A stretch of DNA of 41,900 nt from Spirochaetaceae bacterium (lineage in GTDB: Bacteria; Spirochaetota; Spirochaetia; SZUA-6; Bin103): NCBI GenBank assembly GCA_028821475.1, contig JAPPGB010000008.1, forward strand, positions 5,992 to 47,891. The letters run 5' to 3'. The notes under the pieces are model-generated. The model saw nothing but the letters and a program-made list of their open reading frames with translations, had not been told where the DNA came from and did not search any database. A program made the translations under genes and the position numbers. Each line of letters starts with the position of its first letter. Position 1 is the first letter of the stretch. Of this stretch, positions 1 through 9,170 are shown piece after piece.

Positions 1-26
1 TCTTCAAAAACCTGGTTGGCTTTTTG

Positions 27-117
27 GGGGGGGGGTTTCCCCCCCCCCCTTTCCCCCACCCCCCCCCCCCCCTCGGGGGGGGGGCGGGGCCCCCCGGGGC
101 CGGGGGGGCCCCCGCGG
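27..117. other. G/C homopolymer tract at contig left end (probable artefact)
   Basis: This stretch consists almost only of runs of g and c (runs of 9 to 13 identical bases). It interrupts rpoB right after codons that still align with the protein (minus frame reading EAVHVKP near 126-143). The translation through it is poly-Gly/Pro, which has no place in RpoB. A similar tract lies at the other end of the window, so I read it as a low-quality contig end and not as biology. The first 26 bases beyond it show no recognisable RpoB continuation in frame. Confidence 0.8.
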
Positions 118-2228
<2,111 letters not shown>

Positions 2229-2324
2229 ATGACTCCTGGAGACCGGTGACCGGTGCCGCCCCGCCGGGCACACCGATACCGCAAGAAGCCGCGCACGCCA
2301 AGCGCACGCGGCAGGGACGCGGAT

Positions 2325-2345
2325 CCGGCGGCGCATCGCCGCCGG
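2325..2345 (-). promoter_or_regulatory. hairpin in the rplL-rpoB spacer
   Basis: A perfect 9-bp inverted repeat (ccggcggcg / cgccgccgg) with a 3-base loop lies in the 146-bp spacer between rplL and rpoB. There is no U-run after it on the minus strand, so it is not a standard intrinsic terminator. In many bacteria this spacer holds an attenuator or RNase processing site that lowers rpoB expression relative to L7/L12. A similar role here is inference from position. Confidence 0.4.
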
Positions 2346-2374
2346 GACAGGCAACTGGTGCGGAGCGGAGGCGT

Positions 2375-2764
2375 TTACTGCACCTCCACGGTTCCGCCGG
2401 CAGTCTCCAACTGCTCTTTCAGCTTCTGCGCCTCCTCCTTGGACACCGCTTCCTTGATCGGGCGATCCTGCTCCTCCACGAGCTGCTTCGCCTCCTTGAG
2501 GCCGAGCCCGGTGATGGCGCGCACCTCCTTGATGATCGGAATCTTCTTGCCGGCGTCGAAGCCCTTGAGCAGCACGGTGAATTCGACCTGCTCCTCCTCT
2601 TCCTCGGCCGCCTCGGCGCCGCCGCCCGGGGCCGCGGCTACCGCCACCGGGGCTGCCGCGCTGACGCCGAACTTGTCCTCGAACGCCTTTACCAGTTCCG
2701 ACACCTCGAGCACGCTCATGCTCGAGACCGCATCTATGATCTGCTCGGTTGAAAGTACAGCCAT
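2375..2764 (-). CDS. rplL: 50S ribosomal protein L7/L12
   Basis: Acidic stalk protein of the large ribosomal subunit; dimers bind L10 and recruit translation factors. It is 129 residues long, the usual size. The N-terminal dimerisation region (residues about 1-33, [21 protein letters not shown]) is followed by an Ala/Gly hinge with an acidic EEEEE run. The C-terminal factor-binding domain is [37 protein letters not shown], with the canonical K-IPIIKEVR and GLGLKEAK motifs. GGGAG precedes the ATG. It lies 51 bp after rplJ and 146 bp before rpoB in the same operon. Confidence 0.98.
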   Translation of the reverse strand: MAVLSTEQIIDAVSSMSVLEVSELVKAFEDKFGVSAAAPVAVAAAPGGGAEAAEEEEEQVEFTVLLKGFDAGKKIPIIKEVRAITGLGLKEAKQLVEEQDRPIKEAVSKEEAQKLKEQLETAGGTVEVQ

Positions 2765-2815
2765 CTGTTCACACTCCCTTTGCTAAGTGATTTGATCCGT
2801 GATTGTCCCGTATCT

Positions 2816-3358
2816 TCACGATTCGGTGGTCGTTCCTTGCGCCTTCTGGTCCGCCACCGCCTGCAGCACCCGTGCGACGCGCTCCACCGAAGCGCGCAGC
2901 ACCGTAGCGAGGCCGCGTACCGGACCGTTCATTGCCGACAGCAGCATGGCGAGCAACTGCTCGCGGCCCGGCAGCCGCGACAGTGCGACCACCTCCTGCA
3001 CGCCGATCATCTTGCCTTCGACGTAACCGCCCTTCACCTGTACCGGGGCGCCGCGCCCGAAGTCGAGCAGCGCCTTCGACACCGCAACGGCGTCGCCGCG
3101 CACCAGCGCCACCGCCGTCGGCCCGACCAGGAACTCGTCGGCGCCGTCGCGGCCGAGCTCGCGCAGGGCGATCTTGGTGTAACGGTTCTTGACCACCGCG
3201 TAGCGGGTGTCGTTCTGGCGGAGCTGACCGCGCAACTCGGTGATCTGGCCCACGGTCAGGCCGCGGTAATCGGAGAAGAACAGGGACGGGGCCGCTTCGA
3301 AAGCTTCCTTGAGAGCCGCTACCCGGTCGATCTTGTACTGCTGCACACCCTTGGCCAT
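2816..3358 (-). CDS. rplJ: 50S ribosomal protein L10
   Basis: Base of the L7/L12 stalk, binding 23S rRNA and L11. 180 residues, typical length. The N-terminus has FFSDYRGLTVGQITELRGQLRQ and VVKNRYTKIAL, matching the family's YRGLTV..LR..LR and VVKNTL segments. The C-terminal helix region that holds L7/L12 dimers follows LLSAMNGPVRGLATVL. The gap to rplA is only 6 bp, so there is no room for the separate L10 leader RNA that some bacteria use for autoregulation directly upstream of rplJ; any such control would have to act inside rplA or further upstream. Confidence 0.97.
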   Translation of the reverse strand: MAKGVQQYKIDRVAALKEAFEAAPSLFFSDYRGLTVGQITELRGQLRQNDTRYAVVKNRYTKIALRELGRDGADEFLVGPTAVALVRGDAVAVSKALLDFGRGAPVQVKGGYVEGKMIGVQEVVALSRLPGREQLLAMLLSAMNGPVRGLATVLRASVERVARVLQAVADQKAQGTTTES

Positions 3359-3364
3359 CGTGCC

Positions 3365-4060
3365 CTACCCGGCTGCCGCGCCCGCGGCGTCGGCCGGAGT
3401 CACCTTCACTCCCGGCCCCATGGTGGAACTCACCGCCACCGAACTGATGAACACGCCCTTCAGATCCGCCGGGCGCCGTTTGCCGACCTCGTCGAGCAAG
3501 GCGCTGACATTCTCGCTCACCGGGTGCGCGTCCATCGACACCTTGCCGACCGCCATGTGAACCACTCCGGTGCGGTCGGCACGGAACTCTACCCTGCCGC
3601 GCTGCAACTCGGCAATGGCGGCGGCAAGGTCGTTGGTCACGGTGCGCGTCTTCGGATTGGGCATCAGGCCGCGGCGCCCGAGCACGGGTCCGAGCCTGCC
3701 CACCTCGCGCATCATGTCCGGGGTGGCGACGGCGACGTCGAAGTCCAGCCAGCCGCCGCGAATCTTCTCGACCAGCTCCTCTGCGCCGACATGGGCGGCC
3801 CCGGCCGCCCGTGCCTCGTCCGCCTTCTCGCCGCGCGCGAACACCAGGATGCGCTTCTGGGCCTGAAAGCCGTGCGGCAGTACCGTGGTATCGCGTACGG
3901 TCTGGTTGCCGCGAATGTTCAGCTTGATGTGACACTCCACGGTTTCGTCGAACTTGGCCGACGCACTGCCCTTCACCAACTCGATCGCCTCCAGCAGCGC
4001 GTAGCTGCGTGCGCCGTCGCGGCGCTGCTCGGCTGCCCGGTAACGTTTGCTGCGTGCCAT
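3365..4060 (-). CDS. rplA: 50S ribosomal protein L1
   Basis: L1 stalk protein, which binds 23S rRNA near the E site and in many bacteria represses its own mRNA. 231 residues, typical. Recognisable blocks are [58 protein letters not shown] (the strongly conserved core) and KVFISS-like [18 protein letters not shown] at the C-terminus. The last residues (ADAAGAAAG) form a short Ala-rich tail. It sits 8 bp after rplK and 6 bp before rplJ. Confidence 0.98.
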   Translation of the reverse strand: MARSKRYRAAEQRRDGARSYALLEAIELVKGSASAKFDETVECHIKLNIRGNQTVRDTTVLPHGFQAQKRILVFARGEKADEARAAGAAHVGAEELVEKIRGGWLDFDVAVATPDMMREVGRLGPVLGRRGLMPNPKTRTVTNDLAAAIAELQRGRVEFRADRTGVVHMAVGKVSMDAHPVSENVSALLDEVGKRRPADLKGVFISSVAVSSTMGPGVKVTPADAAGAAAG

Positions 4061-4068
4061 CGTCTGAT

Positions 4069-4500
4069 TCAGCCCTCCACCGTCACGCCCATGCTGCGCG
4101 CGGTTCCGGCAATGACCTTGGCCGCGGCCTGCAAGTCGTTGGCGTTCAGGTCCTGCATCTTGCGCGCGGCGATCTCTTCCAGAGCCGTGCGACTGATGGA
4201 ACCGACCTTCGCGCGATTCGATTCCGGCGATCCCTTGTCCAGGCCGATCGCCTTCTTGATCAGCACCGCCGCCGGCGGCGTCTTGGTCTCGAAGCTGAAG
4301 GTGCGATCGGCGTACACCGTGATTACCACCGGAATGGTAAGCCCCTGCTCTTCGTTCCTGGTGCGGTCATTGAACTGCTGAACGAACTGCGGCGCGCTCA
4401 CCCCGTGCGGGCCGAGCGCCGGCCCCACCGGCGGCGCAGGCGTCGCCTGCCCGGCCGGAACCTGCAGCTTGATTACCGCGTTGACTCGTTTCTTCGCCAC
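4069..4500 (-). CDS. rplK: 50S ribosomal protein L11
   Basis: GTPase-centre protein, binding the 23S thiostrepton loop with L10. 143 residues, typical. The N-terminal domain carries [24 protein letters not shown]; the usual family form is [16 protein letters not shown], so the Lys of the GKA segment is replaced by Gln here. The C-terminal RNA-binding domain includes [37 protein letters not shown] and [19 protein letters not shown]. First r-protein gene after nusG, 29 bp downstream of it. Confidence 0.98.
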   Translation of the reverse strand: MAKKRVNAVIKLQVPAGQATPAPPVGPALGPHGVSAPQFVQQFNDRTRNEEQGLTIPVVITVYADRTFSFETKTPPAAVLIKKAIGLDKGSPESNRAKVGSISRTALEEIAARKMQDLNANDLQAAAKVIAGTARSMGVTVEG

Positions 4501-4529
4501 TTGTTGCCCCCGTTATCCTGACGCCACGG

Positions 4530-5084
4530 TCAGACTTTCTCCACCTGCAGGAATTCCAGCTCCACCGGAGTCGAGCGACCGAAAATACCCACCGAGACGC
4601 GCAGCTTGGCCTTCTCCAGGTTCACCTCTTCGACGGTGCCGGTGAACGATTCGAACGGGCCATCCACGATGCGCACCGACTCGCCGATGGAGAAGGTCTG
4701 CATCGGGCGAATCATGCGGTCGGTCTTGATGGCGCCCGACTTCTGCAGGATGGAACGCACTTCGTCGCCCGAAATCGGTTGCGGCCTGCGTCCGGTCTGC
4801 ATGCCGACGAATCCGGTCACACCGTCGATGCGCCGGATGGCGGATGTCAACTCCTTCCATCGCGCATCGCCGAGCTCCATCTCCAGGAGAATGTAGCCGG
4901 GCAGGAACTTCTTCGAGGTCACCCTCTTCTTGCCGTCCTTGACCTCGACCACCTCTTCCTGCGGCACCTTGACGTCGAACAACTGATCAGTGAACTCCTG
5001 GCTCTCCATGAGCCGCGTCAAGTGCTTCTGCACCTTGTTCTCATAGCCCGAATAGGTATGCACTACGTACCAGCTCTTTGCCAT
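4530..5084 (-). CDS. nusG: transcription termination/antitermination protein NusG
   Basis: Processivity factor that binds the RNA polymerase clamp and links to Rho or the ribosome. The ATG at 5084 gives 184 residues beginning MAKSWYVVHTYSGYENKV, which is the normal NusG start; an in-frame GTG at 5132 would add 16 residues encoded by the upstream tandem repeat and is less likely. The NGN domain runs to about residue 115 (KFLPGYILLEMEL, RRIDGVTGFVG). The KOW domain (FSIGESVRIVDGPFESFTGTVEEV, then KLRVSVGIFGRSTPVELEFLQVEKV) is very close to the treponemal protein as I remember it. The nearest strong Shine-Dalgarno-like sequence, GAGGAG, is 18 bases before the ATG inside the repeat, which is unusually far. 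Confidence 0.96.
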   Translation of the reverse strand: MAKSWYVVHTYSGYENKVQKHLTRLMESQEFTDQLFDVKVPQEEVVEVKDGKKRVTSKKFLPGYILLEMELGDARWKELTSAIRRIDGVTGFVGMQTGRRPQPISGDEVRSILQKSGAIKTDRMIRPMQTFSIGESVRIVDGPFESFTGTVEEVNLEKAKLRVSVGIFGRSTPVELEFLQVEKV

Positions 5085-5094
5085 GTTTCGCGTT

Positions 5095-5160
5095 TCGTTC
5101 GGCTCCTCACTCCGCCTCGTTCGGCTCCTCACTCCGCCTCGTTCGGCTCCTCACTCCGCC
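5095..5160. repeat. three perfect tandem copies of a 22-bp unit
   Basis: Units at 5095-5116, 5117-5138 and 5139-5160 are identical (each starts tcgttcggct and ends cactccgcc). They lie in the secE-nusG spacer. On the transcribed (minus) strand every unit carries GAGTGAGGAGC, an 11-base string that also occurs at the secE ribosome binding site (just before the GTG at 5481). The array therefore repeats a Shine-Dalgarno-like segment three times upstream of nusG. Confidence 0.95.
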
Positions 5161-5235
5161 CACTGCCCGGACCGGCACTGCCCGGATCAACACTGCCCGG
5201 ACCAGCACTGCCCGGACGAGCACTGCCCGGACCGC
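5161..5235. repeat. five tandem copies of a 15-bp unit
   Basis: Directly abutting the 22-bp array are five 15-base units starting at 5161, 5176, 5191, 5206 and 5221. Each begins with the invariant core cactgcccgga and differs only in its last 3 to 4 bases (ccgg, tcaa, ccag, cgag, ccgc). The remaining spacer from 5236 to the secE stop at 5302 holds no gene or repeat that I can see. There are no spacers between units, so this is not a CRISPR array. Confidence 0.93.
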
Positions 5236-5301
5236 CGGCAGCGGACCGACGCGCCCCGCACATCCGCGGGCCGCCACTGCTCCACTTGCCTGCGCCAGCC
5301 G

Positions 5302-5481
5302 CTAGAAGATCAGGTCGATCGCCTGAAAGAAGACGAAATCCACCAACCCCAGCGCCAAGGCAATGAGCGCCACGGAAATCAGAACGATCCTGGTTGAGTT
5401 GCCAACCTCCTCACGACTCGGCCACGACACCTTGCGCAGCTCAGCATAACTCTCGCGAAAAAACTGAACGATTCGCTTCAC
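5302..5481 (-). CDS. secE: preprotein translocase subunit SecE
   Basis: Small essential subunit that clamps SecY in the inner membrane. It encodes 59 residues from a GTG at 5481, with GTGAGGAG just upstream as Shine-Dalgarno. The sequence has RESYAELRKVSWPSREEV, the SecE signature (W-P-S/T-R-E/Q before the membrane segment), followed by one transmembrane helix (RIVLISVALIALALGLVDFVFF) and a short tail ending LIF. Length matches the short single-helix form of SecE found in most bacteria. Position between tRNA-Trp and nusG is the classic arrangement. The 121 bp between it and tRNA-Trp shows no clear element. Confidence 0.95.
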   Translation of the reverse strand: MKRIVQFFRESYAELRKVSWPSREEVGNSTRIVLISVALIALALGLVDFVFFQAIDLIF

Positions 5482-5602
5482 AGCTCCTCACTCGCTGCAT
5501 GCGGCCCCTCGCCGCGTGCAACTGCAGGGCCCGGCCGCCCCCATCCGCCGCAGCATACGCGCGCCTACCGCTTCGACGGCCGCGTCAGGACGGCTTCCTC
5601 TC

Positions 5603-5676
5603 CAGGCCAGGCAGGATTCGAACCTGCAACATCCGGTTTTGGAGACCGGCGCTCTGCCAATTCGAGCTACTGGCCT
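5603..5676 (-). tRNA. trnW: tRNA-Trp (anticodon CCA)
   Basis: The minus strand folds as a standard cloverleaf: acceptor AGGCCAG pairs with CTGGCCT, with discriminator G (as expected for tryptophan). The D-arm is GCTC...GAGC, the anticodon loop CTCCAAA gives CCA, and the T-arm contains GGTTCGAATCC. No CCA is encoded at the 3' end. It lies between rpmG and secE, its usual place in many bacteria. Confidence 0.97.
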
Positions 5677-5804
5677 TCGCTAATGCAACGATCTCCGCCG
5701 ACCGGCAACCGGCCACCACCTGGACACGGAACGGCTACCCACTGCCAATGATGCGGTCCTGCCACCGATACGGGCGAACCGAATCCCGGAAACCCGGAAA
5801 GCCT

Positions 5805-5996
5805 CTACTTCACCCGGGTCTCCCGGTGCCGGGTGTGGACCCGGCAACGCGGACAGTACTTCTTCAACTCCAGCTTGCCCTGCACGGTACGACGATTCTT
5901 GGTCGTCGTGTAATTGCGCAGGTGCACGCCGTTCGAACCCTCCGAGCACGGTACGCACTCAAGGGCCACCAGTTCGACTACCTTAGCCTTGGCCAT
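5805..5996 (-). CDS. rpmG: 50S ribosomal protein L33 (zinc-binding form)
   Basis: Small large-subunit protein. 63 residues with [35 protein letters not shown], typical of L33. Four cysteines at residues 14, 17, 48 and 51 (C-x2-C twice) mark the zinc-ribbon (C+) version, which in several bacteria is paired with a Cys-free paralogue used under zinc limitation; none is in this window. First gene after the promoter at 6032-6060. The 128-bp gap before tRNA-Trp shows nothing I can name. Confidence 0.96.
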   Translation of the reverse strand: MAKAKVVELVALECVPCSEGSNGVHLRNYTTTKNRRTVQGKLELKKYCPRCRVHTRHRETRVK

Positions 5997-6031
5997 CTCG
6001 TGGAGATCTCTTCACCTCGTATCGGACCGGA

Positions 6032-6060
6032 AATATAGCCCCCTGTCACGGAAGTGACAA
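6032..6060 (-). promoter_or_regulatory. sigma70-type promoter for rpmG-secE-nusG-rpl-rpoB
   Basis: On the minus strand TTGTCA (6060-6055) and TATATT (6037-6032) are separated by exactly 17 bases, with transcription expected to begin near 6025 and rpmG starting at 5996. The -35 begins at the discriminator base of tRNA-Thr. Its spacer overlaps a 6-bp hairpin (tgtcac/gtgaca, loop ggaa, 6044-6059) lying immediately 3' of the tRNA, so tRNA 3' processing and promoter share the same bases. Confidence 0.7.
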
Positions 6061-6132
6061 GCCCCCGACCGGACTTGAACCGGTGACCCCCACCTTACCA
6101 TGGTGGTGCTCTACCAACTGAGCTACAGAGGC
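6060..6132 (-). tRNA. trnT: tRNA-Thr (anticodon GGT)
   Basis: Minus-strand cloverleaf: acceptor GCCTCTG pairs with CGGGGGC (two G-U pairs), D-arm GCTC...GAGC, anticodon stem CCACC/GGTGG with loop ATGGTAA giving GGT, T-arm with GGTTCAAGTCC. No CCA is encoded. Located upstream of rpmG and tRNA-Trp, the common bacterial order (tuf, often also here, is not present). Confidence 0.96.
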
Positions 6133-6187
6133 GAACAACGGCTCAGCCGCCGGGAAGGACCGCTATGCGAGGCCGTCAAGGCTGGCA

Positions 6188-6216
6188 AGCTAACGATGCA
6201 GGCCGCCGCGTGTCAA
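6188..6216 (-). promoter_or_regulatory. candidate promoter for tRNA-Thr
   Basis: TTGACA (6216-6211, minus strand) is followed after 17 bases by TTAGCT (6193-6188), a poor -10. The tRNA 5' end is at 6132, about 50 bases downstream of the expected start. The -35 is a perfect match to consensus, but the weak -10 keeps confidence low. The rest of the 127-bp rsmD-tRNA gap shows no gene. Confidence 0.35.
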
Positions 6217-6259
6217 CGCCGCGGGCGCAAATTTCCACAACCCTCGGCGCGCACACCGC

Positions 6260-6835
6260 TCAAGCGCCGCCGTATTCCGCCTCATCCGCCACCGAGAACA
6301 AGGCCAGCGCGGCGCCGCCGTACCGGCGCCGGTCGACACAGGCCAGCCGCGGCGGCGCCGCCAGTACCTCGCCGGCCGGCGTGTGCACGACCACCAGCGA
6401 CCCCGCGCGCAGGCCCGCGCAGGCGGCCACGGACGCCAACAGGGCCGCCTTCCGGCGGTAGGCATAGGGCGGATCCGCAAACACCAGGTGCCAGCCGGCG
6501 GCAGCGTTGCGCCGGGCGCGCGCCAGGTAGCGCTCGCACGGCATCACGTGAATGGCCACGCGCGCCGCGACGAAGCCGGTGTTGCGCCGCAGGTAGGAGC
6601 GCTTGCGCGGATCGCGCTCCACCAGGTCGACCGCGGCCGCGCCGCGCGACGCAGCCTCCACCGCCATGATCCCGGTGCCGCTGAACAGGTCCAGGAAGCG
6701 GCACCCTTCGAGCACCACGCCACGCGCCGCGAGCACGTTGAACAGCGCCTCGCGCATGCGGTCGGTCACCGGGCGGATGTCGCCCGGCGGTACCTGCAGC
6801 CGGCGCCCGCGGTAGCGGCCGCCGGTCACGCGCAC
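6260..6835 (-). CDS. rsmD: 16S rRNA (guanine-966 N2)-methyltransferase RsmD
   Basis: SAM-dependent methyltransferase acting on G966 of 16S rRNA in the 30S subunit. 191 residues. It starts MRVTGGRYRGRRLQVPPGDIRPVTDRMREALFNVL (the family's GG..rGr.L..p....RPT.dr.rEalFn.l). FLDLFSGTGIMAVEAASRGA is the SAM-binding motif I, VDLVERDP motif II, and VFADPPY is the catalytic (D/N)PPY motif IV near residue 130. The start is a GTG with no clear Shine-Dalgarno; the region just upstream is an 82-bp repeat shared with the end of recG. Confidence 0.94.
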   Translation of the reverse strand: MRVTGGRYRGRRLQVPPGDIRPVTDRMREALFNVLAARGVVLEGCRFLDLFSGTGIMAVEAASRGAAAVDLVERDPRKRSYLRRNTGFVAARVAIHVMPCERYLARARRNAAAGWHLVFADPPYAYRRKAALLASVAACAGLRAGSLVVVHTPAGEVLAAPPRLACVDRRRYGGAALALFSVADEAEYGGA

Positions 6836-6845
6836 GGCGCCACGT

Positions 6846-7008
6846 GATGGCCGCGGTAGCGGTGACCGGTCACGGACATCGCGCAGAGTCCTGTGCCCAC
6901 TCGCCGGGCCAATGTCGGCGCGGACTTGATGGCCGCGGTAGCGGGCCGCCCGTCACGGACATCGCGCAGAGTCCTGTGCCCCACTTGCCGGGCCAATGTC
7001 GGCGCGGG
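6846..7008. repeat. tandem duplication (about 82 bp) spanning the recG 3' end
   Basis: Copy 1 (about 6846-6927) and copy 2 (about 6928-7008) both begin gatggccgcggtagcg and share a block running from gtcacggacatcgcgcag through gggccaatgtcggcgcgg. They differ at about seven positions near the start, one single-base insertion and two or three substitutions. Copy 2 encodes the last 17 or so codons and stop of recG; copy 1 lies in the recG-rsmD spacer, out of frame after the indel. It contains a perfect 12-bp palindrome, gtgaccggtcac. Confidence 0.88.
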
Positions 7009-9133
7009 CGTGCAGGGCGAGCGGCAGATCGCGCGGCAGCTCGGCGGCACGCAACTCCGGCAGACCCGCCTGGCGCAGCCCGAGCAGCGTTCCCGGCCCG
7101 CGCAGGCCGAGGTCGCGCTCGGCGATCGCGAATCCGTCGCCGCTCTCCTTCATCGCCCGCAGGCGTTCGCGACCCGAGTCGCTCAACGGTTCGCCGTACA
7201 CCAGGTAAGCATACCCCTGCCGCGGCCCACGGCCGACGCGGCCGCGAAGCTGGTGCAGCGTCGCGAGGCCGAACCGCTCGGCGCCGAACACCACGATGCC
7301 GGTGGCGCCCTCGACGTCCACCCCTACCTCCACTACCGTGGTCGCCACCAGGATCGACAGCGCGCCACGCCGGAACTGCTCCATCACCGCGTGCTTGTCG
7401 AGCTCGTTCATGGCGCCGTGGACCAGGCCGGACGCGAACTCCGGGAACACCTCGTCCCGCAGTGCGGCGAACAGGGACTCGGCGTCGCCGGCGTCGGTGA
7501 GCGGAGCGGAGCGGCCGCCGGCAGCCGGTTCGGCCGGCGGCGCGTGCCGCGCGGGCAGCACGGGAGCGCCGATGCGCGGCGCCACCACGTACACCTGGCC
7601 GCCGGACGCGAGCTCGCCGCGCACCCGGTCATACACCTTGCCGACGTTGGCCAGCCGCACGAGGTGGGTGCGCACCGGCAGCCGGCCCGGCGGCAGGGCG
7701 CGGATCACCGTGCGTTCGAGGTCTCCGTATACGGTCATCGCGAGCGAGCGGGGAATCGGCGTGGCGGTCATCAGCAGCAGATCGGCGCGCGGTGCGCGGC
7801 GCAGAAGGTGGCGCCGCTGCAGTACGCCGAAGCGATGCTGCTCGTCGATCACCACCAGGCCGAGGCGGGCGAACGCCACCCCTTCCTGCAGCAGCGCGTG
7901 CGTGCCGAACAGCACGTCGACGGCGCCGCGGCGCAGGTTGTCAAGCAGCGCGGTGCGCGGCAGTGCCTGCACGCCGCCCGGCACCGCCTGCGTGCCGCGT
8001 ACCGCACCGGCGCCGGTCAGCAGCGCCACCGCTATCCCGGCCGGTGCGAGAATACGGCACGCGCTGCTCAGGTGCTGACGCGCGAGCAGTTCGGTGGGTA
8101 CGACGAACGCGACCTGCTCGCCCGCTTCCACCACCCACGCCGCGGCGAGCAGGGCGACCAGCGTCTTGCCGCAGCCCACGTCGCCCTGCAACAGCCGGGC
8201 GCTCGGCCGCGCCGCGCGCAGTCCGGCGCCGATCGCGCGCAGCGCCGCGTCCTGGTCGCCGGTCAGCGTAAACGGCAGCCGCCCGACGATGCGCGCCGGC
8301 AGCGCACCGCACGCGCGCCGCGGCGCACGCTGCGGCGCGCGGCGGCGGCGCAGGGCGCACTGCAGTTGCAGCAGTTCCGCGTATGCGACAGCGGTGCGGG
8401 CACGTTCGACGTCGCCGTCGCAGCGCGGAAAGTGGAGCGCCTGCACCGCTTCGGCCACCGGCGGCAGTCCGCGCCTGCGGCAGTAGCGGTCCCACGGCGT
8501 GGCCACGCCGGCAAGGCAGGCGCAGGCGGCGAGCATCGCGCGGCGCAGCATGGCGGCGCGAACTCCCTCGCTCAGCGGATAGATGGGTACGATGCGTCCT
8601 GAATTTGCGGTGTCGCCGTCGCGCAGCAACTCGAAGCTGCCGGCCTCCCATATCCCGCCGCGCCAATGAAACGTGGCGGCCACCGTAACCACCGCCCCGA
8701 CCGGCAGCGAACGGGCCAGGTAGTTGCGCCCGAAGCAAAGCAGCGCCGCGCCGGGCACCGCACGCGGCACCGGAACGGGGGCTCGGCCGGGCCGATGCTC
8801 CGCGGTGCCCGCTGGGTGCGCGCGCGAGCCGCCGCCGGCATCCGGGACGCGCGCGGCCGGCGCCTGGTCGGTGAGGTCGATGCGCAGGTGCCGGGCGCGC
8901 GGGCCGAACCGGCGGTGCGCCGCGACCCGGACGCGCACCACGGCCGGCCGGCCTTCCGCGAGCGCCTCCAGCGGCGCGATCCGGCGGCGGTCCTCCCAGG
9001 CGCGCGGGAAGTGCTCCAGCAACTCGCCCACGGTCGCGGCTCCCAACTCCGCGAGGCGGCGGCCCCCGGCCGGTCCCACTCCGGGCAGACTGGTGACCGG
9101 CTGCGCGAGCTGCTGCAGCAACACCGCCGTCAT
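6953..9133 (-). CDS. recG: ATP-dependent DNA helicase RecG
   Basis: Branch-migration helicase that remodels stalled replication forks. 726 residues. The N-terminal wedge domain begins LPGVGPAGGRRLAELGAATVGELLEHFPRAWEDRR (helix-hairpin-helix GVGP). Helicase motifs: FTLTGDQDAAL (Q-type), LLQGDVGCGKT (Walker A), VVIDEQHRFGV (Walker B; RecG has DEQH), LLMTATPIPRSLAMTVYGDL (III), VEVGVDVEGATGIVVFGAERFGLATLHQLRGRVGR (V-VI). RecG homologues normally continue past RLGLRGPG...GT.QSG; here the last about 17 residues (RADIGPASGAQDSARCP) come from a repeated DNA segment, so the native C-terminus may have been replaced. A segment around residues 95-130 is unusually Pro/Ala/Arg-rich. Confidence 0.95.
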   Translation of the reverse strand: MTAVLLQQLAQPVTSLPGVGPAGGRRLAELGAATVGELLEHFPRAWEDRRRIAPLEALAEGRPAVVRVRVAAHRRFGPRARHLRIDLTDQAPAARVPDAGGGSRAHPAGTAEHRPGRAPVPVPRAVPGAALLCFGRNYLARSLPVGAVVTVAATFHWRGGIWEAGSFELLRDGDTANSGRIVPIYPLSEGVRAAMLRRAMLAACACLAGVATPWDRYCRRRGLPPVAEAVQALHFPRCDGDVERARTAVAYAELLQLQCALRRRRAPQRAPRRACGALPARIVGRLPFTLTGDQDAALRAIGAGLRAARPSARLLQGDVGCGKTLVALLAAAWVVEAGEQVAFVVPTELLARQHLSSACRILAPAGIAVALLTGAGAVRGTQAVPGGVQALPRTALLDNLRRGAVDVLFGTHALLQEGVAFARLGLVVIDEQHRFGVLQRRHLLRRAPRADLLLMTATPIPRSLAMTVYGDLERTVIRALPPGRLPVRTHLVRLANVGKVYDRVRGELASGGQVYVVAPRIGAPVLPARHAPPAEPAAGGRSAPLTDAGDAESLFAALRDEVFPEFASGLVHGAMNELDKHAVMEQFRRGALSILVATTVVEVGVDVEGATGIVVFGAERFGLATLHQLRGRVGRGPRQGYAYLVYGEPLSDSGRERLRAMKESGDGFAIAERDLGLRGPGTLLGLRQAGLPELRAAELPRDLPLALHARADIGPASGAQDSARCP

Positions 9134-9170
9134 CGCCGGCCGCGCGGCCGGCGGCGGCGCCGGAGCGGAC

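Noticed and set aside
2229-2374. separate small gene in the rplL-rpoB spacer
   Set aside because: Short frames there lack a start signal and any recognisable sequence; only the hairpin is supported.
5095-5235. CRISPR-like array
   Set aside because: Units of 22 and 15 bp are directly contiguous, with no unique spacers of 25-40 bp and no cas genes.
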